Positions 31,452 to 43,400 of a stretch of DNA of 64,000 nucleotides are shown in pieces. Source of the DNA: Misgurnus anguillicaudatus (taxonomy: Eukaryota > Chordata > Actinopteri > Cypriniformes > Cobitidae); the NCBI RefSeq assembly GCF_027580225.2, contig NW_027395277.1, forward strand, positions 496,001-560,000. The letters run 5' to 3'. The first letter of the stretch is position 1; each line of letters opens with the position of its first letter. The translations under genes and the position numbers were made by a program. The notes beneath the pieces are model-generated. The model saw only the letters and a list, made by a program, of their open reading frames with translations, was not told where the DNA came from and ran no database searches.

Positions 31452-34400
31452 ATGGAGTCCGAAGGAGTGATAGAAGTTGCCGCTTTAGGGAGACCCTTTC
31501 AGCTGGGGATGCTCTACGACTGCAGGAAAGATGCTCTTGTGCCAGGTACCACACTAAAATTATCTTTGACTTTACCCAGATGAGTAAACAAGGTAACAGA
31601 TGATTCAGAGAATGATTTGTAGGACAATCATGTGCATCCGTTGTATAACTTTTTTTAAAGTACAAAATCAAACAATCTTCTTCAGAGAAAAACACTAAGG
31701 TGTGATACTCTATAGATATAAAATTATAATTTTTGTGTCTGATAGCAGCACAATCATAATGCATTGATTACATGTCTTACTGTGCCTGCAATGATAATAT
31801 CTACAATATCCAGGTCACATTCTTGAGTATTGTGCTTTAGACACACAATGGGAAACGTCTCGGTTACGGATGTAACCCTCGTTCCCTGAAGGAGGGAACG
31901 GAGACGTCACGTCGTGACCGACGAATTGGGAGCTCGCTTAGAGAGACCAATCTGCTTCGAATACTACTAAAACGCCAATGAACTTGGCATTGAGATATTT
32001 GCATAATGCTGGCGCCGCCCCGCCAGGTGCGTATATAAGGCGCACGTGCAAATAGGGAAATCAGCTTCTGTTCGCTGAGAAAGCCGGAAGGTGACCGGCC
32101 TAAACAGCAGGTGGCAGCACCTGTGGCGACGGGACGTGACGTCTCCGTTCCCTCCTTCAGGGAACGAGGGTTACATCCGTAACCGAGACGTTCCCTTTCA
32201 GTCGGTCACTACGACGTCACGTCGTGACCGACGAATTGGGAAACCCTACTAAAACGCCACTAGGGGCTGACCTCTTCCAGTGTCTGCTTAAAGCCCTCCG
32301 GTTCCACTTAAGGATAGGAGAATTAGGTTTCAAGGCAGAAGGCCGGGCACTAGATGTTCCTTTAACCCCACAGTAGTGCCAGCGACTGGGAAGCGCCCTA
32401 ACTGAGCGGTATAGGGACGCTGCGGAAGCTACCGCCCCGTTAAGGGCTAATGGTGGACGAAAGTCAACCGTAGTTGAGGTATAAATGACAGCCGTGGCTG
32501 TGTAAGCAAAGCAGTGCTCTGCTAAGGGAAACGTGGGCTGGTAGGATTAACCCCACGGAATAATACTCACAAAGGAACCCGTTGGGACACAATGTGGGGC
32601 CCTGGCCAAACACGTAGGTTCGTAAGAATACAACTAGTGAAAGGCTGACAGCCAATGCTCCGCAACAAAGGCTGTCAAGGCAGTGGAGAGAGCAAATCAA
32701 ACCATTACGCATTTTTGCTCTGTTAGCCTTCCATACTGAAAACTCAATTTGGAGCCTCAGTCGGAGGCTGCAAGCCGACTTGCGAGTCTGCTCTCCGTGT
32801 CCTCCCTGGTGAGGACAGAACACGAGAGGATACAGGCTCGATACGAACATTGTAGAATCTAATGAACGTATTAGGTGTCGCCCAACCAGCAGCTCTACAG
32901 ATGTCTGTTAGCGAGGAACCACGAGCTAATGCCCAAGATGAGGCAACACTCCGAGTGGAGTGCGCTCTCAAATTAAAGGGGCAAGGAATGCCCTGCAAAT
33001 TGTAAGCCAGGGCGATAGTATCAACTATCCAATGAGACATCCTCTGCTTAGTGACAGCTTTCCCTTTCTGCTGGCCACCATAACAAACAAAGAGCTGGTC
33101 TGAGGTCCTGAAGCTTTGCGTGCGGTCCACGTAGAATCGCAGTGCGCGTACGGGGCACAAAAAAGCCTCGGTTGGGTTTGCCTGCTCCAAAGGCAATGCT
33201 TGCAAGCTCACCACTTGATCTCTGAAGGGAGTAGTGGGAACTTTGGGCACGTAGCCTGGTCTGGGTCTCAAGGTCACGCTCGAGACAGAAGGACCAAACT
33301 GAAGGCACGAATCGTCAACAGAGAATGCATGTAAATCCCCTATTCTCTTCACTGAGGCCAATGCTAGTAGGGTCAGAGCCTTCATGGATAGAAGCTTCAG
33401 ACTCGCAGACTGCAAAGGCTCGAACGGAGGACTCTGTAGCGCTTTCAGCACCATGGACAGGTCCCAGGGAGGAATAGAAGGAGGGCGCGAGGGGTTTAGC
33501 CTGCGAGCGCCTCTCAGGAATCTAACAACCAAATCATGCTGGCCCACTGATCTGCCGTTAATAAGTGAGTGATGCGCAGATATAGCGGCGATATCAACTT
33601 TAATAGTGGACGGTGACAGCCTACCATCTAACCTATGTTGAAGATATAAAAGCACAATGTTAATAGGGCATTCTCTGGGGTCCTCGCGTTGCGAAGAGCA
33701 CCAGGTGACGAAAAGGTTCCATTTTAACGCGTAAGCCCGTCTCGTAGACGGAGCTCGTGCCGCGTCAATAGTGTTAGATACCGCTTGGGGTAAATCACTT
33801 AAACCTTGCGCGCGCTCAACGACCAAACGTGGAGATTCCACAGGTCGGGGCGCGGGTGCCATAATGTGCCCCCTCCCTGAGAAAGAAGGTCCTTCCTCAG
33901 GGGAATCCGCCAGGGAGGGGCTGTCGCGAGGAGCATTAGTTCCGGAAACCAATTCCTGGTCGTCCAATATGGGGCGATCATTAAAAGGCTCTCCTCGTCC
34001 TGCCTGACTTTGCACAGTATCTGTGCTATTAAACTCACTGGGGGGAACGCATATTTGCGCAGGCCCCGCGGCCAGCTGTGTGCCAACGCATCCACGCCGA
34101 GGCTGCCCTCGGTTAGTGAATAAAACAGGCGACAATGGGTATTGTTCGGTGACGCAAATAGGTCTATTTGCGCTCGACCGAATTTCCTCCAAATCAGCTG
34201 GACCGTCTGGGGGTGGAGTCGCCATTCGCCGGGGCGCGCCGCTCGGGAAAGCGCGTCTGCCGCTGTATTGAGCGAGCCCGGTATGTAAATGGCACGAAGG
34301 GACCTCAGATGCTTCTGACTCCAAAGGAGGAGATGACGAGCGAGATGCGACAGGTGACGAGAGCGCAAACCACCTTGACGGTTGATATACGCTACGGTCG

Positions 34401-37400
34401 CAGTGTTGTCTGAGCGTACTAGTACATCCTTCCCTCGCAGCTCCTGAGCGAAGCGTACGAGTCCCAGATATACTGCCCATAACTCGCGGCAATTGATATG
34501 CCAATGCAACTGGGGTGCTGTCCACACCCCCGAAGCCGTGAGCTCGTCGTACGTGGCTCCCCAGCCCGTGTCGGAGGCATCTGTATGCACAACAGCATGC
34601 CGGGAGACCTGTCTCATGGACACGCCGGCCCTGAGAAACGCGGGGTCTGACCACGGGGGGAATGTTAGGCGACACGCAGGTGTAATGGTTACACGATGGA
34701 TGCCAGCGCGCCACGCTCTCCTCGGGACTCGATCGTGAAGCCAACGCTGAAGCGGTCTCATATGGAGCAGCCCGAGCGGTGTCACGGCCGCTGCTGCTGC
34801 CATACGCCCCAGGAGTCTCTGAAATTGTTTCAGAGGGACCGCATTCTTCCCTCGGAATGAACCGAGGCAAGTCAGAATTGATTGGACGCGCTCTTCTGTT
34901 AAACGCGCCGATAAATCGATCGAGTCCAGTTCCATACCGAGAAAAGAGATCCTCTGCGTGGGGCAGAGTTTGCTCTTTTCCCAGTTGACCCGAAGACCCA
35001 AACGGGCGAGATGTTGAAGTGTTAGATCTCTGTGTTCGCACAGCGTCCGCCGAGAATGCGCTATTATAAGCCAATCGTCGAGGTAAGCCAGAATGCGAAC
35101 ACCGCTCTCTCTGAGGGGCTTTAACGCCGCCTCTACCACTTTCGTGAACACACGGGGAGAGAGAGACAGCCCGAACGGTAGTACTTTGTATTGATATGCC
35201 CGCCCCTCGAACGCAAACCGGAGAAACGGTCGGTGACGAGGGAGAATGGACACATGAAAGTACGCGTCTTTCAGGTCTATCGCTGCAAACCAATCTTGGG
35301 GGCGTATTGCACTGAAAATTTGTTTCGGTGTAATCATCCTGAAAGACCTCTTCTGAAGAGATTTGTTCAGGACACGCAAATCCAAATCGGTCGTAACCCG
35401 CCGCCTTTCTTGGGTACTATGAAATACGGGCTGTAAAAACCCGATCTCATCTCGGTAAGAGGGATCGGCTCGATCGCGTCCTTCGCCAGCAGGACTTCGA
35501 CCTCTGCACGCAGTACATGTGCAACGGACGCTTTCACCGTGGTGAAACGTATGCCCGCAAATTTGGGAGTGTGCCGATTGAATTGAATTTCGTAACCGAG
35601 GCGGATCGTGCGTAAAACCCAACGAGACGGACTGGGAAGCTGAAGCCAAGCCCCCAGGGACCGTACGAGAGGAATTAGCGGCACTACCGGTGTACCCGCA
35701 GCGGGGCAGCGAGGCGGGACAGGCGGGACTGCCGGTGCGTCTGCCGTGACAGCATAAGCATCTACAGTATGTGTGTGTGACACTGACCTGAGCCCGCTGA
35801 GGTAAACGGTCGTCCGGTCTCCTCAGCTGAGGACGCAGACTCCGAAGGGGTTGCTGGTGGTCCGGTCTCCGAAGGGGAGAGCTCGAACTCCTCAGAACAC
35901 CCACTGGCGACAGAGGAGAGGGAGGAAGAGCATCTGACTGCCCGCTCACATCTCTCTCGATCCTCTGGAGACCTGGAGAAGGAATAGGAATGCACTCTTT
36001 TTGTGGTTTTGTGGGTGCCGGCTGAGAAGCCGGCGGAACAGAAACAAAACGAAACAAAAGATTTTCCACCCGGCCCTCTACCGGTGGAAGGAGCGGTGCC
36101 GTCACCGTCTCCCGTAGAGTGATCCCATCCAACTCCAGGTCGCCCGTCTCAGGGCCGCTTCGATTTCCGTTTGCCACGGGAAGCGGGTGGTGCGGGCGGG
36201 GCGGGCTGCCGACGGCTGTTCCCTCTCCGTGGTCTAGAAGACGTTCTAGCGGGGGGGGGCGGAGGCAGCCGCCGGAGGGCGCCCTCGGCGAGGAGCAGAC
36301 GGGGCCGCCGGCGCTGGGGGGCGAGATGCAGGTCGCTTGCGCCGGGGCATGATCTGAGCGATCGCTTCCGTCTGCTTCTGGGCGGCGGAGAACTGCTGGG
36401 CAAACGACTCCACCGACTCGCCGAACAGGCCTGCCTGGGACACGGGCGCATCCAAGAACTTGTTCTTCTCTGCATCCGTCATGTCGGCCAGACAGAGCCA
36501 CAGATGGCGTTCCTGGACCACCATCGTGGACATCGCACGACCGATCGCCTGTGCCGTGACCTTCGTAGCACGGAGGGCCAGATCCGTAGCGGCCCGGAGC
36601 TCCGAAAGCACAGGCGAGTCGTGTCCTCCCTCGTGCAGATCTCTCAAGGCCTTGGCCTGGTGGACCTGCAGCAACGCCATAGCGTGCAGGGCTGAAGCCG
36701 CCTCTCCACATGCATGATAGGCAGCCCCCGTTAAACCGGAAGACTGTCTGCAAGCACGGGAGGGGAGGGCTGGGCGATCCTTCCAGGTGGAAGCGGTGGC
36801 CGGACACAATTGCATCACAACCGCACGCTCCACGGGGGGGATTCCCGTATAGCCCTTAGCGGCTCCATCGGTGAGGGAGGTGAGGGGGGAGGGCTGAAAC
36901 GGCCGTAAACGGGTAGAATACGGCGACCTCCAGGTCCTGGTCAGCTCCTCGTGCACCTCGGGGAAGAAAGGTACCGGCGGAGAGGGTTGTGAAACCCGGG
37001 CAGCTCCAAAGAACCAATCATCCAGGCGGGACGGTTCGGGCTGTGGGGGGTGAACCCACTCCAACCCGACGGTCTCCGCCGCTCGAGAGAGCACGGCCAC
37101 CATCTCTGGATCGAAATCCGGCGTCACGACCCGTCCGGAAGGGGGGAGGACATCCAGATCCTCAGAGGTAGAGGGCCCACCCTCGGATGCTGCGGTCTCC
37201 GTGGACCCGGAGGGAGGCACGACAGATCCAACAGACATCGTAGAACACGACTCTGAAGTTTCCATCGGCGCATCAACCGGCTGTGGATGAGGAGGCTGAG
37301 AGGCAGAGGACGAATCCCCTGCCCGGTTCAGCACAGTGATGCGGAGATCATCCTTCGAGAGCTTCACAGCCGCACCGTGGCGGCGATCAGAGCTCGTCGG

Positions 37401-40400
37401 ACGTGGGTTGCGTTTTTCCCGGAGGAAAGACAACCGTCTCCGCAAATCCACAAGGGACATGTTCTCGCAGTGAGAACACTTACCCCCAGCGAACGCTGCC
37501 TCAGCGTGCTCGATGCCCAAGCACGAAAGACAACACTCGTGACCGTCCTTCGGACCCATATACTTCCCGCATCCAAGATCGCACGGACGAAAAGCCATCC
37601 TGAAAAGGACGCTAATGTCCGGATATACGAGAGAGTGGCTGCCTTTAACAAGGCACAAAGCTCTCTCGTATCACTCTTTTAGGGAAATTCACTCAGATGC
37701 TCAGTTGATGATGCGCACAGGGAAGGCAACGCACACACTAAACTCAAACAAACAAAAAAGATGCAGAGCCTGTGGAATACTGCGAGGCGTCCGCTGTGGT
37801 ACTGCCAGTCCAACCAACTTCCGCAATCGATCCCAACAGAGTGAAGTAGCTTCTCAGTAGCAGATACTGCCGGCTTTCGAAGCGATAAAAAGCTGATTTC
37901 CCTATTTGCACGTGCGCCTTATATACGCACCTGGCGGGGCGGCGCCAGCATTATGCAAATATCTCAATGCCAAGTTCATTGGCGTTTTAGTAGTATTCGA
38001 AGCAGATTGGTCTCTCTAAGCGAGCTCCCAATTCGTCGGTCACGACGTGACGTCGTAGTGACCGACTGAAAGGGAACTTAGTATTATTTTAATTTCTCTC
38101 CAATTTAAAAAAAAATAAGTGTGATTTTTTTAAGTGTTTTGTAGTGTAACTCAGATTCATTAAATTATATAATGTGGGGCAGTAGCCTAGTGGTTAAAGA
38201 GTCAGGCTTGTAACCCAAGAATTGCTGGTTTGAGTCTCGGCCGGCATGTTGTGCAAAAAAACATGTATTGCTCTTACAGGAATCACATTGTGGAATGAAG
38301 AAAAGCTCAAGCTGAGTATTCGATCTCATGATCAAATTAATACAGATTTCAAAGTTACAGCTTCAGACTCTATTGAAGAAAAATCTAACTTATTGAACAT
38401 TGAAGCCTCTATGAAATTGAGTCTGTTGGGTGGATTGATCAGCGTAACCGGTGCAGCAAAATATCTCAATGACACCAAGAAGTCTTTCATTCAGCAGAGA
38501 CTGACTCTACATTATCATTCAACTACCAGGTTTGATGCACTGAGCATGAACCATTTAGCATCTGAAAATATAGCTCACCATGAGGTGTTTGATCACGATA
38601 CAGCAACACATGTGGTGACGGCAGTGCTGTACGGAGCTGACGCCTGCTTTGTGTTCGACAGAGAGGTTTCTTCAGATGAGGACAAAACTACAGTGGAAGG
38701 AGAAGTAAAGGCAGCGTATGAAAAACTCAAAATCATTACAGTAGATGTAGACGCAAACCTAAACATGAATGACGTTCAGAAGAATGCGGTGCAAAAATTC
38801 AGTGTCACTTTCTATGGTGATTTTCAGTTGCCGTCTAATCCGACTTCATTTGAAGATGCTTTGAAGGTTTACGCTGAACTTCCCAAACTGCTGGGAGGAA
38901 ACAGAGATCTTGTGGTTCCACAGAGAGTGTGGCTGTATCCTCTGAGCAAACTTAACTCGAGAGCTTCAAAACTTCTGAAGGAAATCAGCATTGATTTAAT
39001 CAATGACATAGAATCAGCATTAGAGAGTTTAAATACAACTGAGATGAAATGCTGTGATCTTCTGAAAGACTCTCCTGCTTCAGCTTTAACTTCATTTCAT
39101 GATAAAATACTGCAGATGAAGCAGAACTGTAACAAATACAAGTTGAGTCTCATGAAGAAACTCGGCTCTCTGTTGCCTCAGATCCGTGGAGATAAGATTG
39201 AAGACTCAGCACTGATAGATCTACTGAAAGATCATCATGAATCTCCATTCAGAGAAAGTGAGCTTGCAGAATGGCTGAAGGCGAGAGAGGAAGAGTCTGA
39301 GATCATCAAAACACTGCTCAGACAACTAATTGATTCTGGTGCAAAAGTAGAAAACAACCTACGTGCAATCTTGATGGATCTAGATGTTAAAAATGTTGTC
39401 AGCTACACATTCACATCATTGGACTGGTCAGATGTGCTCCTTCCTAAACAATTGACGTATCTAAGATCTTCAACAATGAGAAATAAAAATGACACTGACT
39501 CCAAGAAGGAAACATCATGGCTCACCCCTGCCATCCACAAGACTATGAGGAGCAACTTGGAGATGTTTAAGAGCTTGATTGATTCAAAAGACCGCAAACC
39601 AGCCAAGTTTATTGTGTCATCATTACAAATGAAGGATCATCCAGGTTCCTGCATTCTCCTGTATGAAGGTGGATGTGTTGAAGCTGTTTGCTTTAGTCCT
39701 CCATCACGGCCAGCTCGTCCAATCACAGCAGAGGTTAAAGGTGACAGTGTGGTTATAAATGTGAAGCCCTCAACATGTCCTGCTACAGAGGAACTCAAGT
39801 TACTCTACAAAATAAAGCAAGAGAAGATCTGGACATCTCAACTTGTTCTGAAGGACCAAAATACTGTAACTCTGACTGATCTGAGACCAGGTACTGAATA
39901 TGAAATTAAATGTGCAGCGGTGGGGAAACTAAACTACACCACTGAATCTGATGTGATCAGAGTTAAAACCGAGGTATGATCACACATTTAATATCAGTAC
40001 ATGTCAACAGATATTTATTTTAGTTGTTAATGAATATTACATGTTTTTTAGGGGAGGATCCGTCCCTCTATGGGTGAGTCTGGTGTTTATCATTTATTTA
40101 CCACAGTAAAGTCAGTCAGAGTACTCTTTATTACATGTATGTTATTTTATGGCACATATGGGACTCTGGGTGTCAGGATCCGTCTGAAATCATGTGTTTT
40201 ATTACATCTAGTCTTTGTGTTCGGGGTCCTGGCAGTACCATGTTTTATGTGGGAAATGTGTGGTTTTAGTATTGGTTTATTCTGACCACGCATTTCCCGG
40301 GTCTCGTCACTTTTTCCCCGATCCCTTACTTGTAATGATTTCCATGTGTATGTAATTAACTTTCTCCCTATTTAAGAGTCCTTGTGTTTGTTGTCCAGTG

Positions 40401-43400
40401 CGCGTTCGTCTTGTTACATTCCCTGTTGTGTTCCTGAGTCTTGCTTTTGTGAGTATTAAGTGTATTTAGTCTAGTTTGTTATTTGTAGTTTATTGTTGGT
40501 TTATGTTTAGTTTAGTTTAGTCTTAGTTTAGTGTTGCTTTATCCTGTCTTGTTTTACCCCCTCGTGGGTTTTTGTTTTCCCCTGTTTGTCAATAAATTAT
40601 TCATTTTAGTTATGTCTGCATTTGGGTTCGTTCTTTGTCTAAAATCCTTACATTACGAACACGCCAATCTAAGAACCCAGCAGACATGTACAGCCGTCTT
40701 GCACGGAGAGGTCGGTGCTTTCCCCTGGAGCGTGAACCAGGTCCTTTCTGGACCGATCCAATCGTGTTTGGATCCGGGACTAACTCCAGGCGACCCAGAA
40801 CTCTCTTCTCCGGTTCCAGAGAGCCACTCCCCGCTGGTGTCCCTTCGAGGGAAGCGTGAGAGGAGGATCTCCTGGGAGTCTTCGTCTGGGGGGGTCCTCC
40901 TCCGACTTAAGAGCACCTCCTGATCCTTTATCTGCACCACGGCCACGAAGGAAGAACAGAAGGAAGGGAGCTCTTGCTCAGCCACCAGAGCGCGCAGCTG
41001 TACCGTGTGCGCAGCCGCCAGCGCAACCCCAGCCGTGTGCGCAGCCGCCAGCGCAACCCCAGCCGTGTGCGCAGCCGCCAGCGCAACCCCAGCCGTGTGC
41101 GCAGCCGCCAGCGCAACCCCAGCCGTGTGCGCAGCCGCCAGCGCAACCCCAGCCGTGTGCGCAGCCGCCAGCGCAACCCCAGCCGTGTGCGCAGCCGCCA
41201 GCGCAACCCCAGCCGTGTGCGCAGCCGCCAGCGCAACCCCAGCCGTGTGCGCAGCCGCCAGCGCAACCCCAGCCGTGTGCGCAGCCGCCAGCGCAACCCC
41301 AGCCGTGTGCGCAGCCGCCAGCGCAACCCCAGCCGTGTGCGCAGCCAGCGCAACCCTGGCCTGGTTTTACATTGTCTTGCCATGAACCTTCTGGAACTCT
41401 CCCCAAATTTACCCAGACTCCTTATGGACTACCCCCTTTGAACTCTTGTGTTCCCTCACCCCCCTCCCTTGTTTGTTATTTTTATTGTCCCACCCTAATC
41501 CTGTTATAGTTATTTCTTGTTTGCCACTGTTACTCTTTGTTATGTTTTCTTGGATCATGTCTTGTATGCAGTCTGTTTTGTCCCGTGTTTAGTGTTCCCC
41601 TTGAGGAGCGTCTGGTAGCCGCTCTTTAAGGGGGGGCTACTGTCAGGATCCGTCTGAAATCATGTGTTTTATTACATCTAGTCTTCGGGGTCCTGGCAGT
41701 ACCATGTTTTATGTGGGAAATGTGTGGTTTTAGTATTGGTTTATTCTGACCACGCATTTCCCGGGTCTCGTCACTTTTCCCCCGATCCCTTACTTGTAAT
41801 GATTTCCAGGTGTATGTAATTTACTTTCTCCCTATTTAAGAGTCCTTGTGTTTGTTGTCCAGTGCGCGTTCGTCTTGTTACATTCCCTGTTGTGTTCCTG
41901 AGTCTTGCTTTTGTGAGTAAGTATATTTAGTCTAGTTTGTTATTTGTAGTTTATTGTTGGTTTATGTTTAGTGTTGCTTTATCCTGTCTTGTTTTACCCC
42001 CTCGTGGGTTTTTGTTTTCCCCTGTTTGTCAATAAATTATTCATTTTAGTTACGTCTGCATTTGGGTTCGTTCTTTGTCTAAAATCCTTACACTGGGTCG
42101 CTTTAAATTGATGGATTTAAATGATCGGAGCAAACACAGGATCAGAATATTTTTAGTTTTTGTTTTATTAATATTTTAGTATCATTTTTAATACTTTTGC
42201 TATGAGTTGTTTCTCTTATTTTTTTTACTTATTTCATTAGTTACAGTAGCAGAATACACATCTACTGACTTTAATAAATTAATAATTAAATTAATTGACT
42301 TAAAAGGGGTTTTATAGCTTTGATACATTGTTATCAACATCAAACATCTATTTCTTATTTAAGGATATTGCGTTTTGAACCGTGATGAAGAGAGCAGCTT
42401 TTTGAATGCACTTCTGCAAACCCTCTATATGACTAAAGAATACAGAGATCATGTTATGAGGTAAATTAATAACTTCATTCCTTTCATTTTGTTGTGATTC
42501 ATCAGAGTTTATTACAGTAAATATATCATGTGTTGTTTAGACTGAACACAGGTGGTGGGTCTACTGAGGATAAGTTCATTAAAGAGTTAAAGGTGTTGTT
42601 CGAAACGTTGGGCAAAGGGCAGGGGCCGGTCTCAACACAATCAACTCAAGACACAGTTCACAAGACCTTTGCATATGGTAAAAAAAATTAATCCATATAA
42701 ATAATATACATGAACGTAACATTCTTCATGTTTCATTTCTGTGTATTTGTTAAAAGTCTGGTTTCAGATACTTAGAGATGAAGATGATTACCCAGCAGAA
42801 TGCCTCTGGAAGATACTTCAGGTGACTCGCTCATCTGAGGTGACTCAAGATTCTTTCTGTTAGTTTTCACTGTCATTTAACTTACTGTCTGTGTCTAAAA
42901 TCAATTTTGATTGGTAGTTGGTAGGATGTTCAAACTGAGTTTTGACTTTGACAAACCTCTTTCTTTTTATTGTACACTATTATTTCAGATATAATACTGA
43001 CTATTATTTCATTGTTGTTATTCGTTAGCATGCAAAATAGTTAAATACAAATGAACAGCTATTGTGAGTAACAGTAACATATAAAGAAAAAACATCTTTT
43101 TAGTTGTGGTTATATGACTTTGTAAATAAAGCATCAATATTCATAGATTATTCATGAATTTGCTTTCCGACTTTAGATTTTTATGTGCGATGGGAACCTT
43201 GATACATCATGTTATTCATGCAGAACTCTTTCAATAACTGGAATCATCTCAGTCACTTTTGAAGAATTTCAAGATGTGGTATGCCGTTCTGAATTTATCT
43301 ATTAAAATGATTAAATACTCATTCAGTCTAACTTGATGTTGATAAACTTTATAAAATGTTGAGACTAAATTTATTCCTTTACAACTGCAGCCGTAAATCT

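Larger units (their letters stand above)
31854..38074 (-). mobile_element. DIRS-type retrotransposon, structurally complete
   Basis: It lies in intron 1 of copy A. Inverted terminal repeats of 164 bp (31904-32067 and 37890-38053) are identical by eye. An internal complementary region at 32139-32240 is the exact reverse complement of the left extremity (31854-31908, 55 nt) joined to that of the right extremity (about 38027-38074, 48 nt). This is the hallmark of DIRS elements, and it fixes the boundaries. Each ITR contains GTATATAAGG, a TATA-type promoter. Minus-strand genes follow the order gag, RT-RNase H-methyltransferase-like, tyrosine recombinase. No target duplication is expected or seen. 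Confidence 0.95.

Noticed and set aside
33901..35293. N-terminal part of the long recombinase-frame ORF
   Set aside because: It is an alternate-frame reading of the RT/RNase H/methyltransferase-like gene; recombinase similarity starts only near 33890.
36171..36695. 174-codon plus-strand frame over the DIRS gag gene
   Set aside because: It is antisense to the GC-rich gag coding sequence, which keeps several frames open; no independent homology.
36247..36807. Upstream half of the long minus-strand DIRS RT frame
   Set aside because: It overlaps gag in another frame and reads as low-complexity Pro/Arg/Ser sequence; RT resemblance begins much further downstream.
38174..38250. A tRNA gene
   Set aside because: A- and B-box-like motifs are present but no complete cloverleaf or acceptor stem could be drawn; it fits a SINE head.
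38246..38279. ATG at 38246 as the start of the SNTX-like protein
   Set aside because: It lies in intron next to a SINE fragment; the paralogue structure and splice phase show that the true start is exon 1 at 31452.
41003..41349. CRISPR-like array
   Set aside because: Units are contiguous 30-bp repeats without spacers, in a eukaryotic LTR element.
40928..41406. Minus-strand 'LGLRWRLRTR' and 'GCAHGWGCAG' repeat frames
   Set aside because: They are antisense readings of the 30-bp minisatellite.
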